The translations under genes and the position numbers were made by a program. Shown here piece after piece: positions 34,953 to 44,327 of a DNA stretch of 64,000 nt (position 1 is its first letter; every line of letters starts with the position of its first letter). Source of the stretch: G965214625 sp965214625 (GTDB taxonomy: Bacteria > Pseudomonadota > Gammaproteobacteria > Arenicellales > Poriferihabitantaceae); the NCBI GenBank assembly GCA_965214625.1, contig OZ243962.1:2976001-3040000 (forward strand). Direction: 5' to 3'. Under the pieces are notes generated by a model, which did not search any database, was not told the origin of the DNA, and saw only the letters and a program-made list of their open reading frames with translations.

Positions 34953-35353
34953 ATTTTTGAAAGGAAAGTGCGTATCTTTTTCTTTCAAAAATAAAGTGCA
35001 ATTATTGTCGGATTGCTATTAATGTGGCTAGTTCTTCGCATCGCTTGCAATTCAACAAATCCAGCCATTCAAATGGCCTATAAAAATACCTGCCAGATAT
35101 TCGGCCTGACCGTATAGAAAACGGACTTAACTGGACATAGATTATTAGGCGGGTTTTTATACACATTCTGGCCGAAATCAGGCCGGATTCTGTCAACCGT
35201 TTTGACGATAAATAAACAGTGGTTTTTGTTACGCCGGAAAACCGACAGTAAAAGCCTTTAGGCGGGGATGTGGTGGTGTTCAGCGACACAAAAATGATGA
35301 TTGGGTGGTGTCATACTGTTATGATCGGCCCACCCACTGCCGAGAATTGAACC
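34953..35353. other. Intergenic stretch containing a dispersed repeat
   Basis: AT-rich DNA of about 400 nt without a supported gene. It contains one copy of the ~57-bp repeat at 35221 and the upstream region of the MORN-like gene, with a possible TATGAT -10 box near 35319. Confidence 0.4.
35221..35277 (+). repeat. Dispersed direct repeat, copy 1
   Basis: A ~57-bp sequence beginning GGTTTTTGTTACGCCGGAAA recurs at 36758-36814 with only a few changes. The two copies flank the MORN-like gene and the membrane-protein pseudogene. Confidence 0.8.
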
Positions 35354-36151
35354 ATGAAACCCATCATCCGAATACTGGGCCTTGCCCTACTGTTATCCGC
35401 TACCGTCACCGGATGGGCGGATCATAACCAATATGTGGACGGGAAGAAACACGGGCACTGGACGATGACAGGGACTGACGGTAGGGTTCTGGAAGGCCCG
35501 ATGGTGGACGGCAAGCGACACGGGGAATGGACGGTAACATCCCCGGACGGTACGGTTGAAAAAGGCCCGTTTGTGAACGGTAAAATGCACGGAGAATGGA
35601 CGGTAACATCCCCGGACGGTATGGTTATTAAAGCCCCGTATGTGGACGATAAAAAACACGGCTACTGGATGATCACATCCCCGGACGGCGGGGTTACGGA
35701 AGGCCCGTATGTGGACGGTAAACAACACGGCCACTGGACGATCACATCCCCGAACGGTAAGGTTAAAACAGGCCCGTTTGTGGACGGCAAAGAGCATGGA
35801 GAATGGACGATCACATCCCCGAACGGTATAGTTGGTAAAGGCCCGTTTGTGGACGGCAAGCAACAAGGGGAATGGACGATCACACGCCCTGACGGTCTGG
35901 ATGCTAAAGGCCCGATGGTGGACGGTGAAAGACACGACCACTGGACGATCACATTCCCGGACGGTAGGGTTGACAAAGGTCCGTATGTGGACGGTAAACA
36001 ACACGGCCACTGGACGACCACATCCCCGGACGGTACGGTTCATAAATACCCGATGGTGAACGGTGAAGTGCACGGGGAATGGACGGTAACATCCCCGGAC
36101 GGTACGGTTCATAAATACCGGTTTGTATATGGTGAACCAGTAGGCGAGTAA
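35354..36151 (+). CDS. Secreted MORN-like tandem repeat protein
   Basis: A 265-residue protein: signal peptide (1-22, ending 'TGWA') and then ten tandem 23-residue units of the type 'GPFVDGKQHGEWTITSPDGT' plus a partial eleventh. The pattern YVDGK.HG.W belongs to the MORN / YwqK-like repeat class, which forms extended beta-hairpin stacks. No enzyme domain is present. Family proteins are thought to bind lipids or proteins, or to form surface structures; no role is assigned here. The DNA units are highly similar, suggesting recent expansion and possible copy-number variation. Confidence 0.75.
   Translation: MKPIIRILGLALLLSATVTGWADHNQYVDGKKHGHWTMTGTDGRVLEGPMVDGKRHGEWTVTSPDGTVEKGPFVNGKMHGEWTVTSPDGMVIKAPYVDDKKHGYWMITSPDGGVTEGPYVDGKQHGHWTITSPNGKVKTGPFVDGKEHGEWTITSPNGIVGKGPFVDGKQQGEWTITRPDGLDAKGPMVDGERHDHWTITFPDGRVDKGPYVDGKQHGHWTTTSPDGTVHKYPMVNGEVHGEWTVTSPDGTVHKYRFVYGEPVGE
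35426..36115 (+). repeat. Ten tandem 69-bp coding repeats
   Basis: Each unit encodes 23 residues and carries strongly conserved DNA such as CATCCCCGGACGGTA, so slipped-strand gain or loss of units is possible without shifting the frame. Confidence 0.85.
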
Positions 36152-36227
36152 TCGACCGGGCCGGGGAAGCGGACCCTGAACCAACATTCTTATCGTTTTA
36201 TGATGGATCACTCGATCATGCGCCCTT

Positions 36228-36610
36228 TCACAATGGGGTTGTCGCGTAATGAGCGCCCTGGCTCAGCCCCCGGTCCATCGTTTCAACGGCTCGCCCCACC
36301 CGAGCAGCACAAACGCCGCCGCCGCGAGATGCGGCCCCAGCGCAAAGGCCTCGGTGCGGTGGGCACGGCGTAATACCACCCGTGTGTGCTGAACCATCAC
36401 TGCACTGCCCAACCCAGCCAGGCGCTGAGCGCAGGTCCACCATCAGGTCAAAAACGTTGATCCCCAGCCCGACCCATAGCAGGGTATAGACTAGGTCATC
36501 CGGCAACTCAGGTATCGACGAGGCTCACGATGAGCAGTAGTGTGAGTAGCAAACCCGCTGCACCCAGCGTCTAGGCAATCCCCAGGTGCCGCTCAGCAAC
36601 GCGAAACCAA
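36228..36610 (-). pseudogene. Degraded integral membrane protein gene
   Basis: On the minus strand several frames together encode hydrophobic segments: 'TLGAAGLLLTLLLIVSLVDT', then a stop, 'DDLVYTLLWVGLGINVFDL', then in another frame 'VMVQHTRVVLRRAHRTEA' and 'ALGPHLAAAAFVLLGWGEPL'. At least two frameshifts and one stop separate them. This is the look of a broken polytopic membrane protein; its family is not recognised. Confidence 0.55.
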
Positions 36611-37178
36611 GGGCCGCTATAACCTCCATTTCCGCAGATGTGTTCCGGTGTCCAAACCCTGGCAACGGTCTGTATAGAACGATCCGGGACATATTCGGGT
36701 ATTTCGGCCAATGGGTAGGTTCGGTTCTTCCCCACTGGTCGCACCAAGATATCTATGGTTTTTGTTGCACCGGAAAACCGACAGTAAAAGCCTTTAGGCG
36801 GGGGTGTGGTGATGTATCTTCAGAGGCTCGGAAATGATGGCACGGGTTGAGCAATGCGGCAGTGATCGAGGCCTTGATCCAGTCCGAAGCGGATAAATAG
36901 GCCGAAAACCCGAAAAGGACAGTAAAATGGGTAGGGATTGCCTGAAACGGACGTGATAGCGGGCCTGTGGTGCGTTTTCTCGACCCACCCCTACCCCCAT
37001 GATCATAGGGTAAATATAGAACCATGCCAGCAAAGCCCAAATTGACCCGTAGGGCCCAGGCCGAGAACCGGCGTGGAAATGTCCGCACACGTCCAATTAT
37101 CGGGAACTGAACCGAACCCAGATTAATGGCCTATTGACCGTTTGGTATCCTATGGCCATGAAGGGGGACGGCTAGGCA
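36611..37178. other. Non-coding stretch with repeat copy
   Basis: No gene is supported. It contains repeat copy 2 (36758) and a short basic frame (ATG 37024, 28 residues) without recognisable similarity. Confidence 0.35.
36758..36814 (+). repeat. Dispersed direct repeat, copy 2
   Basis: Second copy of the ~57-bp repeat; differs from copy 1 at a handful of positions (for example GTTGCACC against GTTACGCC). Confidence 0.8.
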
Positions 37179-37565
37179 ACGGACCGAGCTATAACCCTGC
37201 GCCGGGCGGTCATTACCGTGTGTGAGGCGTTTGATGGCACGCTCACGCTGCTGTACAAGGGACAGCCACTTGACTACCGTATTTTAATGGAAGGTGAGCC
37301 ACCGGTGCCGCTGGCGGATGAGAAGCGCGTGGCGGAGGTGGTACACAGGCCAAGGTGAACCAGGAGCACCGAACACCGTGAAGCCGCCGGTGGATCATCC
37401 GTGGCGGCGTTATCCGGTGACGACCGGGACCCCTCCTGGATGAAGACCTCAGGCTTGGATCGGTGCTTGCCCGGTGGGTTGGACTCCATTCGCTACGCTC
37501 ATTTCGTCCAACCCACCGGGCGTTCCTATAAAGTAAAAGGGGACATTTCTAAATTGCGTTGACAC
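37179..37565 (+). mobile_element. Insertion sequence remnant (transposase C-terminus and right end)
   Basis: A frame at 37176-37358 encodes 'ITLRRAVITVCEAFDGTLTL' followed by 'PLDYRI', typical of the C-terminus of ISNCY/IS481-like transposases with an integrase core. A frameshift near 37350 moves the ending into another frame ('KPPVDHPWRRYP'). About 110 nt later comes GGGGACATTTCTAAATTGCG, which looks like a terminal inverted repeat. The matching left end and the N-terminal two thirds of the transposase are missing. Confidence 0.6.
37470..37520. repeat. Long perfect hairpin (14-bp arms)
   Basis: CCCGGTGGGTTGGA (37470-37483) and TCCAACCCACCGGG (37507-37520) are perfect inverted arms around a 23-nt loop. 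Similar GGTGGGTTGGA...TCCAACCCACC elements recur in many proteobacterial genomes as REP-like palindromes. Here it sits between the transposase remnant and the IS end. Confidence 0.8.
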
Positions 37566-38060
37566 GCATTAAATCCGCTATCCGAGATTGACGCGATTCA
37601 ATGCCTTTACGAAAACGGGGTGCACTTCGTTTTAACCCGCTACAAGAAACTTATTGGATCGGATATCGGCCTACCGCGCACCCAAGACCGCCTGGAACGA
37701 CCTGTTTACCCTGCTAACCGATCCGACTGCACAGCCTCTCCCTGAGTCGACCTCGGACCGCCGCGTACCGAAACAGGCCCGCCTACTGCCAATCCATCAA
37801 ACCCGTAAACGAGGAACAAAAAGATCAATTAACCAAAATTATAATTGCTGCGAATAAACCCCCAGCCTTTTTGTATTACACTGTCGCATGATATGGTTGT
37901 TGTCTTCGCGCTATGATGGACTTGCGATGTTCGTCTTGACATAGTGCGAAGATGCTTTTTGCGACAGGAGCGTACTACATAGCATGTTTGTGCAACCTTT
38001 CGGTTTTCCCTCAAGCGGTACACTGTGCTGATTGGCAAAGAAAGACACGTATGATTTGCG
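37566..38060. other. Non-coding stretch before ankyrin gene
   Basis: About 495 nt. A 67-codon plus frame at 37654 begins with plausible codons but has no recognisable similarity and may be a fragment of another decayed gene. Confidence 0.3.
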
Positions 38061-38951
38061 TTATCTGAGCCGCATCTCGTCTAGTTGTCGATAAACGACG
38101 GTCCCTCTGAGTGGACTATTCGCTGGGATCAGATCGAAGGGCGTGTTGCCGTTGACATCAAGTGCATTGGGATTCGATCCGGTATCCAGAAGCAACTGCA
38201 CGATTTCAGGCATCAGGCTGTACCGTGCGGCTTCGTGCAAAGGAGTACGGTCATGCCTGTTACGTGGATCCAGCTGGGCTCCGGCATCCAGGAGGAACTG
38301 TACGATTTCAGGCGCCATGCCGTGTTTGGCGGCGCTGTGCAAGGGTGTTGCTTCGTATTTGTCACGAGCATTCAGGTTTGCCCCGGCATTGAGGAGAGTC
38401 CGTATCACTTCGGGGGTTCTGTTATGTGCGGCGGCATCATGCAAGAGGGTATTGACATCATCATTTGAACCGGTTTGTGCGTTCAGAAGCATGTGTACGA
38501 CTTCAGGCTGTTTGCTATACGCTGCCGCCCAGCGCAGAGGCGTATAACCGTAGTGATTACGGACATTCCGGTCTGCCCCGGCATTCAAGAAAGCCTGCAC
38601 GGTATCCGGGGCTGCCCTGTGTGCAGCTTCGTGCAGAGGGGTTCGTCCATACTCATCACGTGCATCCATCTCAGCCCCTGCGCTCAGGAGAAGCTGTACG
38701 ACTTCCGGTGTTCCGCTGAAAGATGCGGTCCAGTGTAAAGGGGTCCGACTGATAAATGACCGGGGGAATGTGTAGCGTGCATTGGGGTCGGCTCCCGTCT
38801 CAAGGCATCTTTGAACGATTTGTGCGGTGGTATCCGTGAAAAATTCCGGAGTATTCCAGTTTTCACATCCGGACTGGGCGATCAGGGGACGAGAGGTGAT
38901 CAATATAAAAAGACTGATCACGGTCACTAGGGACGGCAAAGAATAAGGCAT
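38061..38951 (-). CDS. Secreted ankyrin-repeat protein
   Basis: About 296 residues from ATG at 38951 (a frame to 39020 exists but would displace the signal peptide). The signal peptide 'SLPSLVTVISLFILITS' ends near 'LIAQSGC'. Then follow at least six ankyrin repeats with the TPLH.AA motif, for example 'TPLHEAAHRAAPDTVQAFLN' and 'TPLHSAAKHGMAPEIVQFLL', spaced 33 residues. Ankyrins mediate protein-protein contacts. In bacteria that live with hosts, secreted ankyrin proteins can be effectors, but periplasmic ones also occur in free-living species; no role is assigned. Confidence 0.85.
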   Translation of the reverse strand: MPYSLPSLVTVISLFILITSRPLIAQSGCENWNTPEFFTDTTAQIVQRCLETGADPNARYTFPRSFISRTPLHWTASFSGTPEVVQLLLSAGAEMDARDEYGRTPLHEAAHRAAPDTVQAFLNAGADRNVRNHYGYTPLRWAAAYSKQPEVVHMLLNAQTGSNDDVNTLLHDAAAHNRTPEVIRTLLNAGANLNARDKYEATPLHSAAKHGMAPEIVQFLLDAGAQLDPRNRHDRTPLHEAARYSLMPEIVQLLLDTGSNPNALDVNGNTPFDLIPANSPLRGTVVYRQLDEMRLR

Positions 38952-39359
38952 GATCGGTATTTCCAACGAAACGGTTTGTCCTGTTGTCTGATTTGGGTGG
39001 ATAGACAAGTAGTATATCATCCCCTATAGATGCCTTCGGATATTGGTTCAATCACGCCCCTTGGCACCCCGGTTCCTGGATTGGTTAGAGTATTTCATCC
39101 ATTCGTGCGGATTCGTCCTGTGGACAAATTGCATCGGAACAAAGTCGACATGTCCAGCTGTTTGCGGATCGGACACGATGCCGATGGTCGTGCTGTCAGG
39201 CAGGACTGATTGAACAATCGGTGAATCCCCCATGATATGTGACTGATCTGTGTTCAGAGCCTATTCAACATCCTACATATTCGACGCCAGACATGTCTTT
39301 GTGCGTTCAATCTACACTATAATTTTATCTGGCTCATTGGTGTTATGTGATCGGTTTCA
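38952..39359. other. Intergenic stretch upstream of relA
   Basis: About 410 nt with no supported gene. It carries the -10 candidate for relA near its right end. Confidence 0.4.
39318..39323 (+). promoter_or_regulatory. Candidate relA -10 box
   Basis: A perfect TATAAT 36 nt upstream of the relA ATG; the -35 region is not well conserved. Confidence 0.4.
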
Positions 39360-41444
39360 ATGAAAGAATCATTGGTCAATTCGCTGAACTGGTTGTCTGA
39401 GAATTGCCCCAGAGGGGATACTCATGCGCATGTCTGTGCAAGTGAATCAGCTGAGATATTGGCAACACTGGGAATAGACCAACAGGGCATTGTCGTTGGT
39501 ATGATGCATGCCTATCAGCCTTTTTCAGAATCGGAAATAGCGGAAATTACACACCGTTTTGGCAAGGACGTGATGACACTGCTTACCGGGGTGAATCGAA
39601 TGGACAAGTTGTCGGGTTTGCTGTCTGCTTCTGAGAATCGATCCCAATCCGAAGCCAACGAGGAAAATCTTCGAAAGATGCTGATTACCATGGTGGATGA
39701 TGTTCGGGTTGTGTTAATCAAGCTGGCAACCGAACTTCAGCTATTACGCCATCTCAAATCGGCACCGCCCTCAACGAAAAAGGCGGTCGGTCGGATGACG
39801 CTGGATGTCTACGCGCCCTTGGCGAATCGGTTGGGGGTCTGGCAGCTAAAGTGGGAAATGGAGGATCATGCGATGCGGTGTCTGGAACCGGTGGCCTATA
39901 CCGAATTGGCCGCAGCACTGGATGAAAAAAGGGTGGCCCGCGAACATTACATAAAAAAGTACATTACCTGCCTGGACCGGGCTCTGTCGCAAGTGGGTAT
40001 TAAAGCCAAGGTCTATGGGCGCCCCAAACATATCTACAGCATTTGGAAAAAAATGAAAACCAAGGGAGTCTCGTTTGAAAACCTGTGGGATATCAGGGCA
40101 GTACGGATTCTTGTCGAGAGTGTTTCTGACTGCTATTCTGCGCTCGGTATCGTGCATACCAACTGGCGCCATCTGCCCGGTGAGTTTGATGACTATATCG
40201 CCACTCCAAAGGAAAATGGCTATCGGTCAATCCATACCGTGATCATCGGTCCGCATGAAAAAAGCGTCGAAGTGCAAATTCGGACCTATGCCATGCACGA
40301 AGAAAATGAACTCGGTGTCGCTGCCCACTGGCGCTATAAGGAAAAGGCCGCATACAATGCGACGATTGATTCCAAAGTATTGTGGCTGAGACAGTTGCTG
40401 GAATGGAAAGAGGAACTCATGGATGAGACCGAATTGGCAGATCAGTTTAAAGGGCAGATAGAAGACGAAAGGGTGTATGTATTTACCCCCAAAGGGACGG
40501 TGATTGATCTTCCAGGCAAATCGACTCCGATTGATTTCGCCTACGCCATTCATACCGAAGTGGGTCACCGTACCCGCGGGGCAAAAATCAACGGAAAAAT
40601 GGTTACGCTCGACTATCAACTGAAGACCGGGGACCAGGTACACATCCAAACGTCCAAAACCGGAGGGCCGAGTCGTGACTGGATTCGCGCGGATTTGCAG
40701 TATACGAGAACGCATCGGGCGAAAAGTCGCATTCAGCAATGGTTCAGACACCGGGATTATGACCAGCATGTTTCCGAGGGCCGATCGCAGCTTGAAAAGG
40801 AACTGCATCGTCTTGGTCTTGATGATCTGAGTTATGACAAAGTGTGTCAATCAACCCATTTCAATAAAGTGGATGACATGCTCGCTGCCATTGGAACCGG
40901 TGATTACAAGCTATCGAAAGCGTTGTCACCGTTTAGGGTGACCGGCGAAACATTGCCCAAAATCAAGACGGCTGCCTTTCGGCCTGACGCCAATACGGAT
41001 GATTTCAAAGTTGCCGGAGTGGGGAATTTGCTGACCCATATGTCACGCTGTTGTCATCCTGTCCCGGGGGACAGGATCATAGGCTATATAACCGCCGGTC
41101 GGGGGGTCACCATACATCGACAGAACTGTGCCAACATCCTGAATCTCAATGACAGCCAGGCGAGTCGTCTCATCCATGTCGAATGGGGAGAAAAGAGCGG
41201 TTCATCCTATCCTGTCGATGTCCAGTTATCAGCCTATCATCGAAGCGGACTGTTGCATGATGTCACCGAGATACTGAAGACAAACAAGATTGATCTGTTG
41301 ATGGTCAACATGGAAACGGATGATGAGCACGTTGCCACTATCCAGATCAGACTGGACATTACCGGTATACAAAAACTCAGCAGGGTATTGAGGCAGTTGT
41401 CGACCATTCCGAACGTGCTGGATGTAAAACGCGTCACCCACTGA
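39360..41444 (+). CDS. relA: (p)ppGpp synthetase RelA
   Basis: A 694-residue RelA/SpoT homologue. The N-terminal HD region lacks the HDxxED hydrolase motif ('VVGMMHAYQPFSESEIAEIT'), as in gammaproteobacterial RelA. The synthetase domain has 'HIYSIWKKMKTKGVSFENLW', 'DIRAVRILV', 'ATPKENGYRSIHTVIIGP' and 'VEVQIRTYAMHE'. TGS ('VYVFTPKGTVIDLPG'), zinc-finger ('LTHMSRCCHPVPGD') and ACT domains follow. It makes (p)ppGpp on stalled ribosomes when tRNAs are uncharged. Its end overlaps the convergent uvrA end by 11 nt. Confidence 0.95.
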   Translation: MKESLVNSLNWLSENCPRGDTHAHVCASESAEILATLGIDQQGIVVGMMHAYQPFSESEIAEITHRFGKDVMTLLTGVNRMDKLSGLLSASENRSQSEANEENLRKMLITMVDDVRVVLIKLATELQLLRHLKSAPPSTKKAVGRMTLDVYAPLANRLGVWQLKWEMEDHAMRCLEPVAYTELAAALDEKRVAREHYIKKYITCLDRALSQVGIKAKVYGRPKHIYSIWKKMKTKGVSFENLWDIRAVRILVESVSDCYSALGIVHTNWRHLPGEFDDYIATPKENGYRSIHTVIIGPHEKSVEVQIRTYAMHEENELGVAAHWRYKEKAAYNATIDSKVLWLRQLLEWKEELMDETELADQFKGQIEDERVYVFTPKGTVIDLPGKSTPIDFAYAIHTEVGHRTRGAKINGKMVTLDYQLKTGDQVHIQTSKTGGPSRDWIRADLQYTRTHRAKSRIQQWFRHRDYDQHVSEGRSQLEKELHRLGLDDLSYDKVCQSTHFNKVDDMLAAIGTGDYKLSKALSPFRVTGETLPKIKTAAFRPDANTDDFKVAGVGNLLTHMSRCCHPVPGDRIIGYITAGRGVTIHRQNCANILNLNDSQASRLIHVEWGEKSGSSYPVDVQLSAYHRSGLLHDVTEILKTNKIDLLMVNMETDDEHVATIQIRLDITGIQKLSRVLRQLSTIPNVLDVKRVTH

Positions 41445-44322
41445 TTACCGTCAATGGGCTGTTGCGTTCAGCAACCGGGGGGGCAGCGCTGTTGAGCAAG
41501 ACCGAACTTAAATATCTGCCGGTAAAAGAATGTGGGTTGGTCGCCACTTGTTCGGGGGTGCCGCAGGCGATAATTTGACCTCCTCCATCTCCGCCTTCGG
41601 GTCCCAGGTCAATGACCCAGTCGGCTGTTTTGATGACATCCAGATTATGTTCAATCACAATAATGGTATTGCCCTGATCCCGAAGTCGGTGAAGAACGCG
41701 CAGTAGCTGGCGAATATCGTGAAAATGTAACCCCGTGGTCGGTTCATCCAGGATATACAGTGTTCTTCCGGTATCCCTTTTGGACAGTTCCCTGGACAGC
41801 TTGACCCGCTGGGCTTCTCCCCCTGAGAGTGTGATGGCGCTTTGGCCGAGGGTAATATAACCCAGTCCAACATCCAGCAAGGTTTCCAGTTTGCGTTTGA
41901 TCACCGGAATGGCCGAAAAAAAACAGGCCGCATCTTCGACGGTCATGTTCAGCACTTCACTGATATTTTTTCTCTTATAGCGGACATCCAGTGTTTCCCG
42001 GTTATACCGGACCCCTTTGCACACATCACAGGGTACGTAGATGTCGGGCAAAAAATGCATTTCCACACGAATCAATCCATCGCCCCGGCACGCTTCACAT
42101 CGACCTCCTTTGACATTGAAGGAAAATCGACCGGGCTTGTAACCTCTGACCCTTGCCTCCTGGGTCTGGGTAAACAATTCTCTGATATGGGTGAATAGAC
42201 CGGTATAGGTGGCCGGATTGGAGCGGGGTGTTCGCCCAATCGGACTTTGATCGATTGCAATAATCTTGTCAAAATGTTCAAGACCGTCAATCGCCTGGTA
42301 AGGTTGCGGTTTGGCGCGCACCAGGTTTAACTGTTGGGCGACCGCAGGATGCAAGGTGCCGTTGACCAGTGTCGATTTCCCGGAACCGGAGACACCGGTG
42401 ATACAGGTAAAGAGACCGATCGGAACGTTGGCATTGACATGCTTCAAATTATTCCCGGAAGCACCGACGACCCGCAGCTGTTTGTGTGGATTGAGTGAAG
42501 TTCTGTGGCGGGGTACTTCAATTTTTTCTTGCCCACTGAGATATTGCCCTGTAATTGATGCGGGATAATTGATGATTTCCACGGGAGACCCCTGGACAAC
42601 AATGGTCCCGCCATGCTTTCCGGCTCCCGGGCCGATATCGACGATGTGATCTGCACTTAGAATGGCCTCTTGGTCGTGCTCGACAACGATCACCGTATTA
42701 CCCAGATCGCGAAGATGAAAGAGTGTTTTTAGCAGTCGTGCGTTATCTCTTTGGTGCAGACCGATTGACGGTTCGTCCAATACATACATCACCCCGACCA
42801 GACCGGAACCGATCTGCGAGGCCAGCCGAATCCGCTGCGCTTCGCCACCAGACAGGGTATCTGCAGCGCGAGACAGTGACAGATAGTCAAGACCCACATT
42901 GGACAGGAATCTGAGTCGGGCATTAATTTCAAGTACGATCTTTTCCGCAATTTCCGCTTTTCGCCCTTCCAGTTCAAGGTTTTGGAAGAATGCCAGTGTT
43001 TTCCCGACAGAGAGTGCCGTCAGATCATGGATGGCCTGGTTGTGAATGAAGATATTCCTCGCCGTGGTTTTTAATCGACTGCCGGCACAAGCGGTGCATA
43101 TCCGGGTGCTGAGGTATTTCGCCAACTCTTCCCGGACTGCCGATGAGTCGGTATCCCGATAACGCCGTTCCAGATGCGGAATCACGCCCTCAAAAGCATG
43201 CCTTTTCTGAATCTTTCGGCCGGGTCGTGAATAGACAAAATTAATGCGTTCTTTGCCGCTGCCATATAAAACCCGGTTTCTGGCTTTTTCAGGCAGGGTA
43301 TGGAAGGGGGTCTCAATACTGAATTGATAGTGTTCGGCCAGACAACTGAGTTGTGTATAGTAGTAGATGCTGCGTCGGTCCCAACCTGCAATCGCGCCAG
43401 CAGCGATGGAGAGGTCGGGATGCAGGACGACCCGGTCAGGATCGAAAAATTGCTTGATGCCCAATCCATCACATTCTCCGCAGGCCCCGGCCGGATTATT
43501 GAATGAAAAGAGTCGGGGTTCCAGTTCATTGAGGCTGAATCCACAAAAAGGGCAGGCAAAGCGGCTGGAGAACAATTCCATTTCTCCGATTTCCCGATGC
43601 GCATCAAGAACCGCAATCTTCGCGGTCCCATCGGTCAGATTGAGCGCGGTCTCAAACGATTCGGCAAGCCGTTGTTGATAGCCTTCACGGATAATGACAC
43701 GGTCGACGATGACATCAATATTGTGCTTATATCGCTTGTCCAGGGGCGGTGGAGTATCCAGTTCGGTCATTTGACCGTCGATCAAAGCGCGAACAAATCC
43801 CTGGGAGTGTAGTTCGCCGAGCAATTGCTGGAATTCACCCTTGCGGTCATTTACCACGGGCGCCAGGAGCATGATCCGGGTGTCCACCGGGCGTGTCATC
43901 ACCTTGTCCACCATTTGACTGACTGTCTGTGCCTGGAGTGTGGTGCCATGCTCCGGGCATCTTGGTTCTCCAATGCGTGCAAACAAAAGACGAAGATAGT
44001 CATAGATTTCGGTGACGGTACCTACTGTTGAGCGTGGATTGTGGGAAGAAGATTTTTGTTCGATGCTGATGGCCGGAGACAGGCCTTCAATCAAATCGAC
44101 ATCCGGCTTTTCCATCATCGAAAGAAATTGTCGGGCATAGGTTGACAGCGACTCGACATAACGTCTTTGTCCTTCGGCATAAATGGTGTCGAAGGCCAAT
44201 GAAGACTTTCCTGAGCCGGACAAACCGGTAATGACGATGAGTTTGTCCCGGGGCAGATCCAGATCAATGCTTTTTAAATTGTGGGTTCTGGCCCCTCGTA
44301 TTTGAATTTCTTCTATGGTCAC
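41434..44322 (-). CDS. uvrA: Excinuclease ABC subunit A
   Basis: A 962-residue UvrA with two ABC ATPase modules: Walker A 'GLSGSGKSSLAFDT' and 'GVSGSGKSTLVNGT', two 'LSGGEAQR' signatures and Walker B 'LDEPSIGLH'/'LDEPTTGLH'. Zinc fingers 'CPFCGF...CGECDG' and 'CEACRGDG...CDVCKG' are intact. It recognises DNA lesions for nucleotide excision repair with UvrB. It is divergent from the transporter gene with almost no spacer. Confidence 0.97.
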   Translation of the reverse strand: MTIEEIQIRGARTHNLKSIDLDLPRDKLIVITGLSGSGKSSLAFDTIYAEGQRRYVESLSTYARQFLSMMEKPDVDLIEGLSPAISIEQKSSSHNPRSTVGTVTEIYDYLRLLFARIGEPRCPEHGTTLQAQTVSQMVDKVMTRPVDTRIMLLAPVVNDRKGEFQQLLGELHSQGFVRALIDGQMTELDTPPPLDKRYKHNIDVIVDRVIIREGYQQRLAESFETALNLTDGTAKIAVLDAHREIGEMELFSSRFACPFCGFSLNELEPRLFSFNNPAGACGECDGLGIKQFFDPDRVVLHPDLSIAAGAIAGWDRRSIYYYTQLSCLAEHYQFSIETPFHTLPEKARNRVLYGSGKERINFVYSRPGRKIQKRHAFEGVIPHLERRYRDTDSSAVREELAKYLSTRICTACAGSRLKTTARNIFIHNQAIHDLTALSVGKTLAFFQNLELEGRKAEIAEKIVLEINARLRFLSNVGLDYLSLSRAADTLSGGEAQRIRLASQIGSGLVGVMYVLDEPSIGLHQRDNARLLKTLFHLRDLGNTVIVVEHDQEAILSADHIVDIGPGAGKHGGTIVVQGSPVEIINYPASITGQYLSGQEKIEVPRHRTSLNPHKQLRVVGASGNNLKHVNANVPIGLFTCITGVSGSGKSTLVNGTLHPAVAQQLNLVRAKPQPYQAIDGLEHFDKIIAIDQSPIGRTPRSNPATYTGLFTHIRELFTQTQEARVRGYKPGRFSFNVKGGRCEACRGDGLIRVEMHFLPDIYVPCDVCKGVRYNRETLDVRYKRKNISEVLNMTVEDAACFFSAIPVIKRKLETLLDVGLGYITLGQSAITLSGGEAQRVKLSRELSKRDTGRTLYILDEPTTGLHFHDIRQLLRVLHRLRDQGNTIIVIEHNLDVIKTADWVIDLGPEGGDGGGQIIACGTPEQVATNPHSFTGRYLSSVLLNSAAPPVAERNSPLTVISG

Positions 44323-44327
44323 GATGA

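Noticed and set aside
34404..34994. Plus-strand frame opposite the AbiEi-type gene
   Set aside because: The minus strand matches the DUF6088 family; the plus frame has no similarity.
35393..36211. Long open frame antisense to the MORN-like gene
   Set aside because: It is the shadow of tandem 69-bp repeats; the plus strand has the signal peptide and meaningful repeats.
39048..39233. Short minus frame upstream of relA
   Set aside because: 61 codons without motif, ribosome site or family resemblance.
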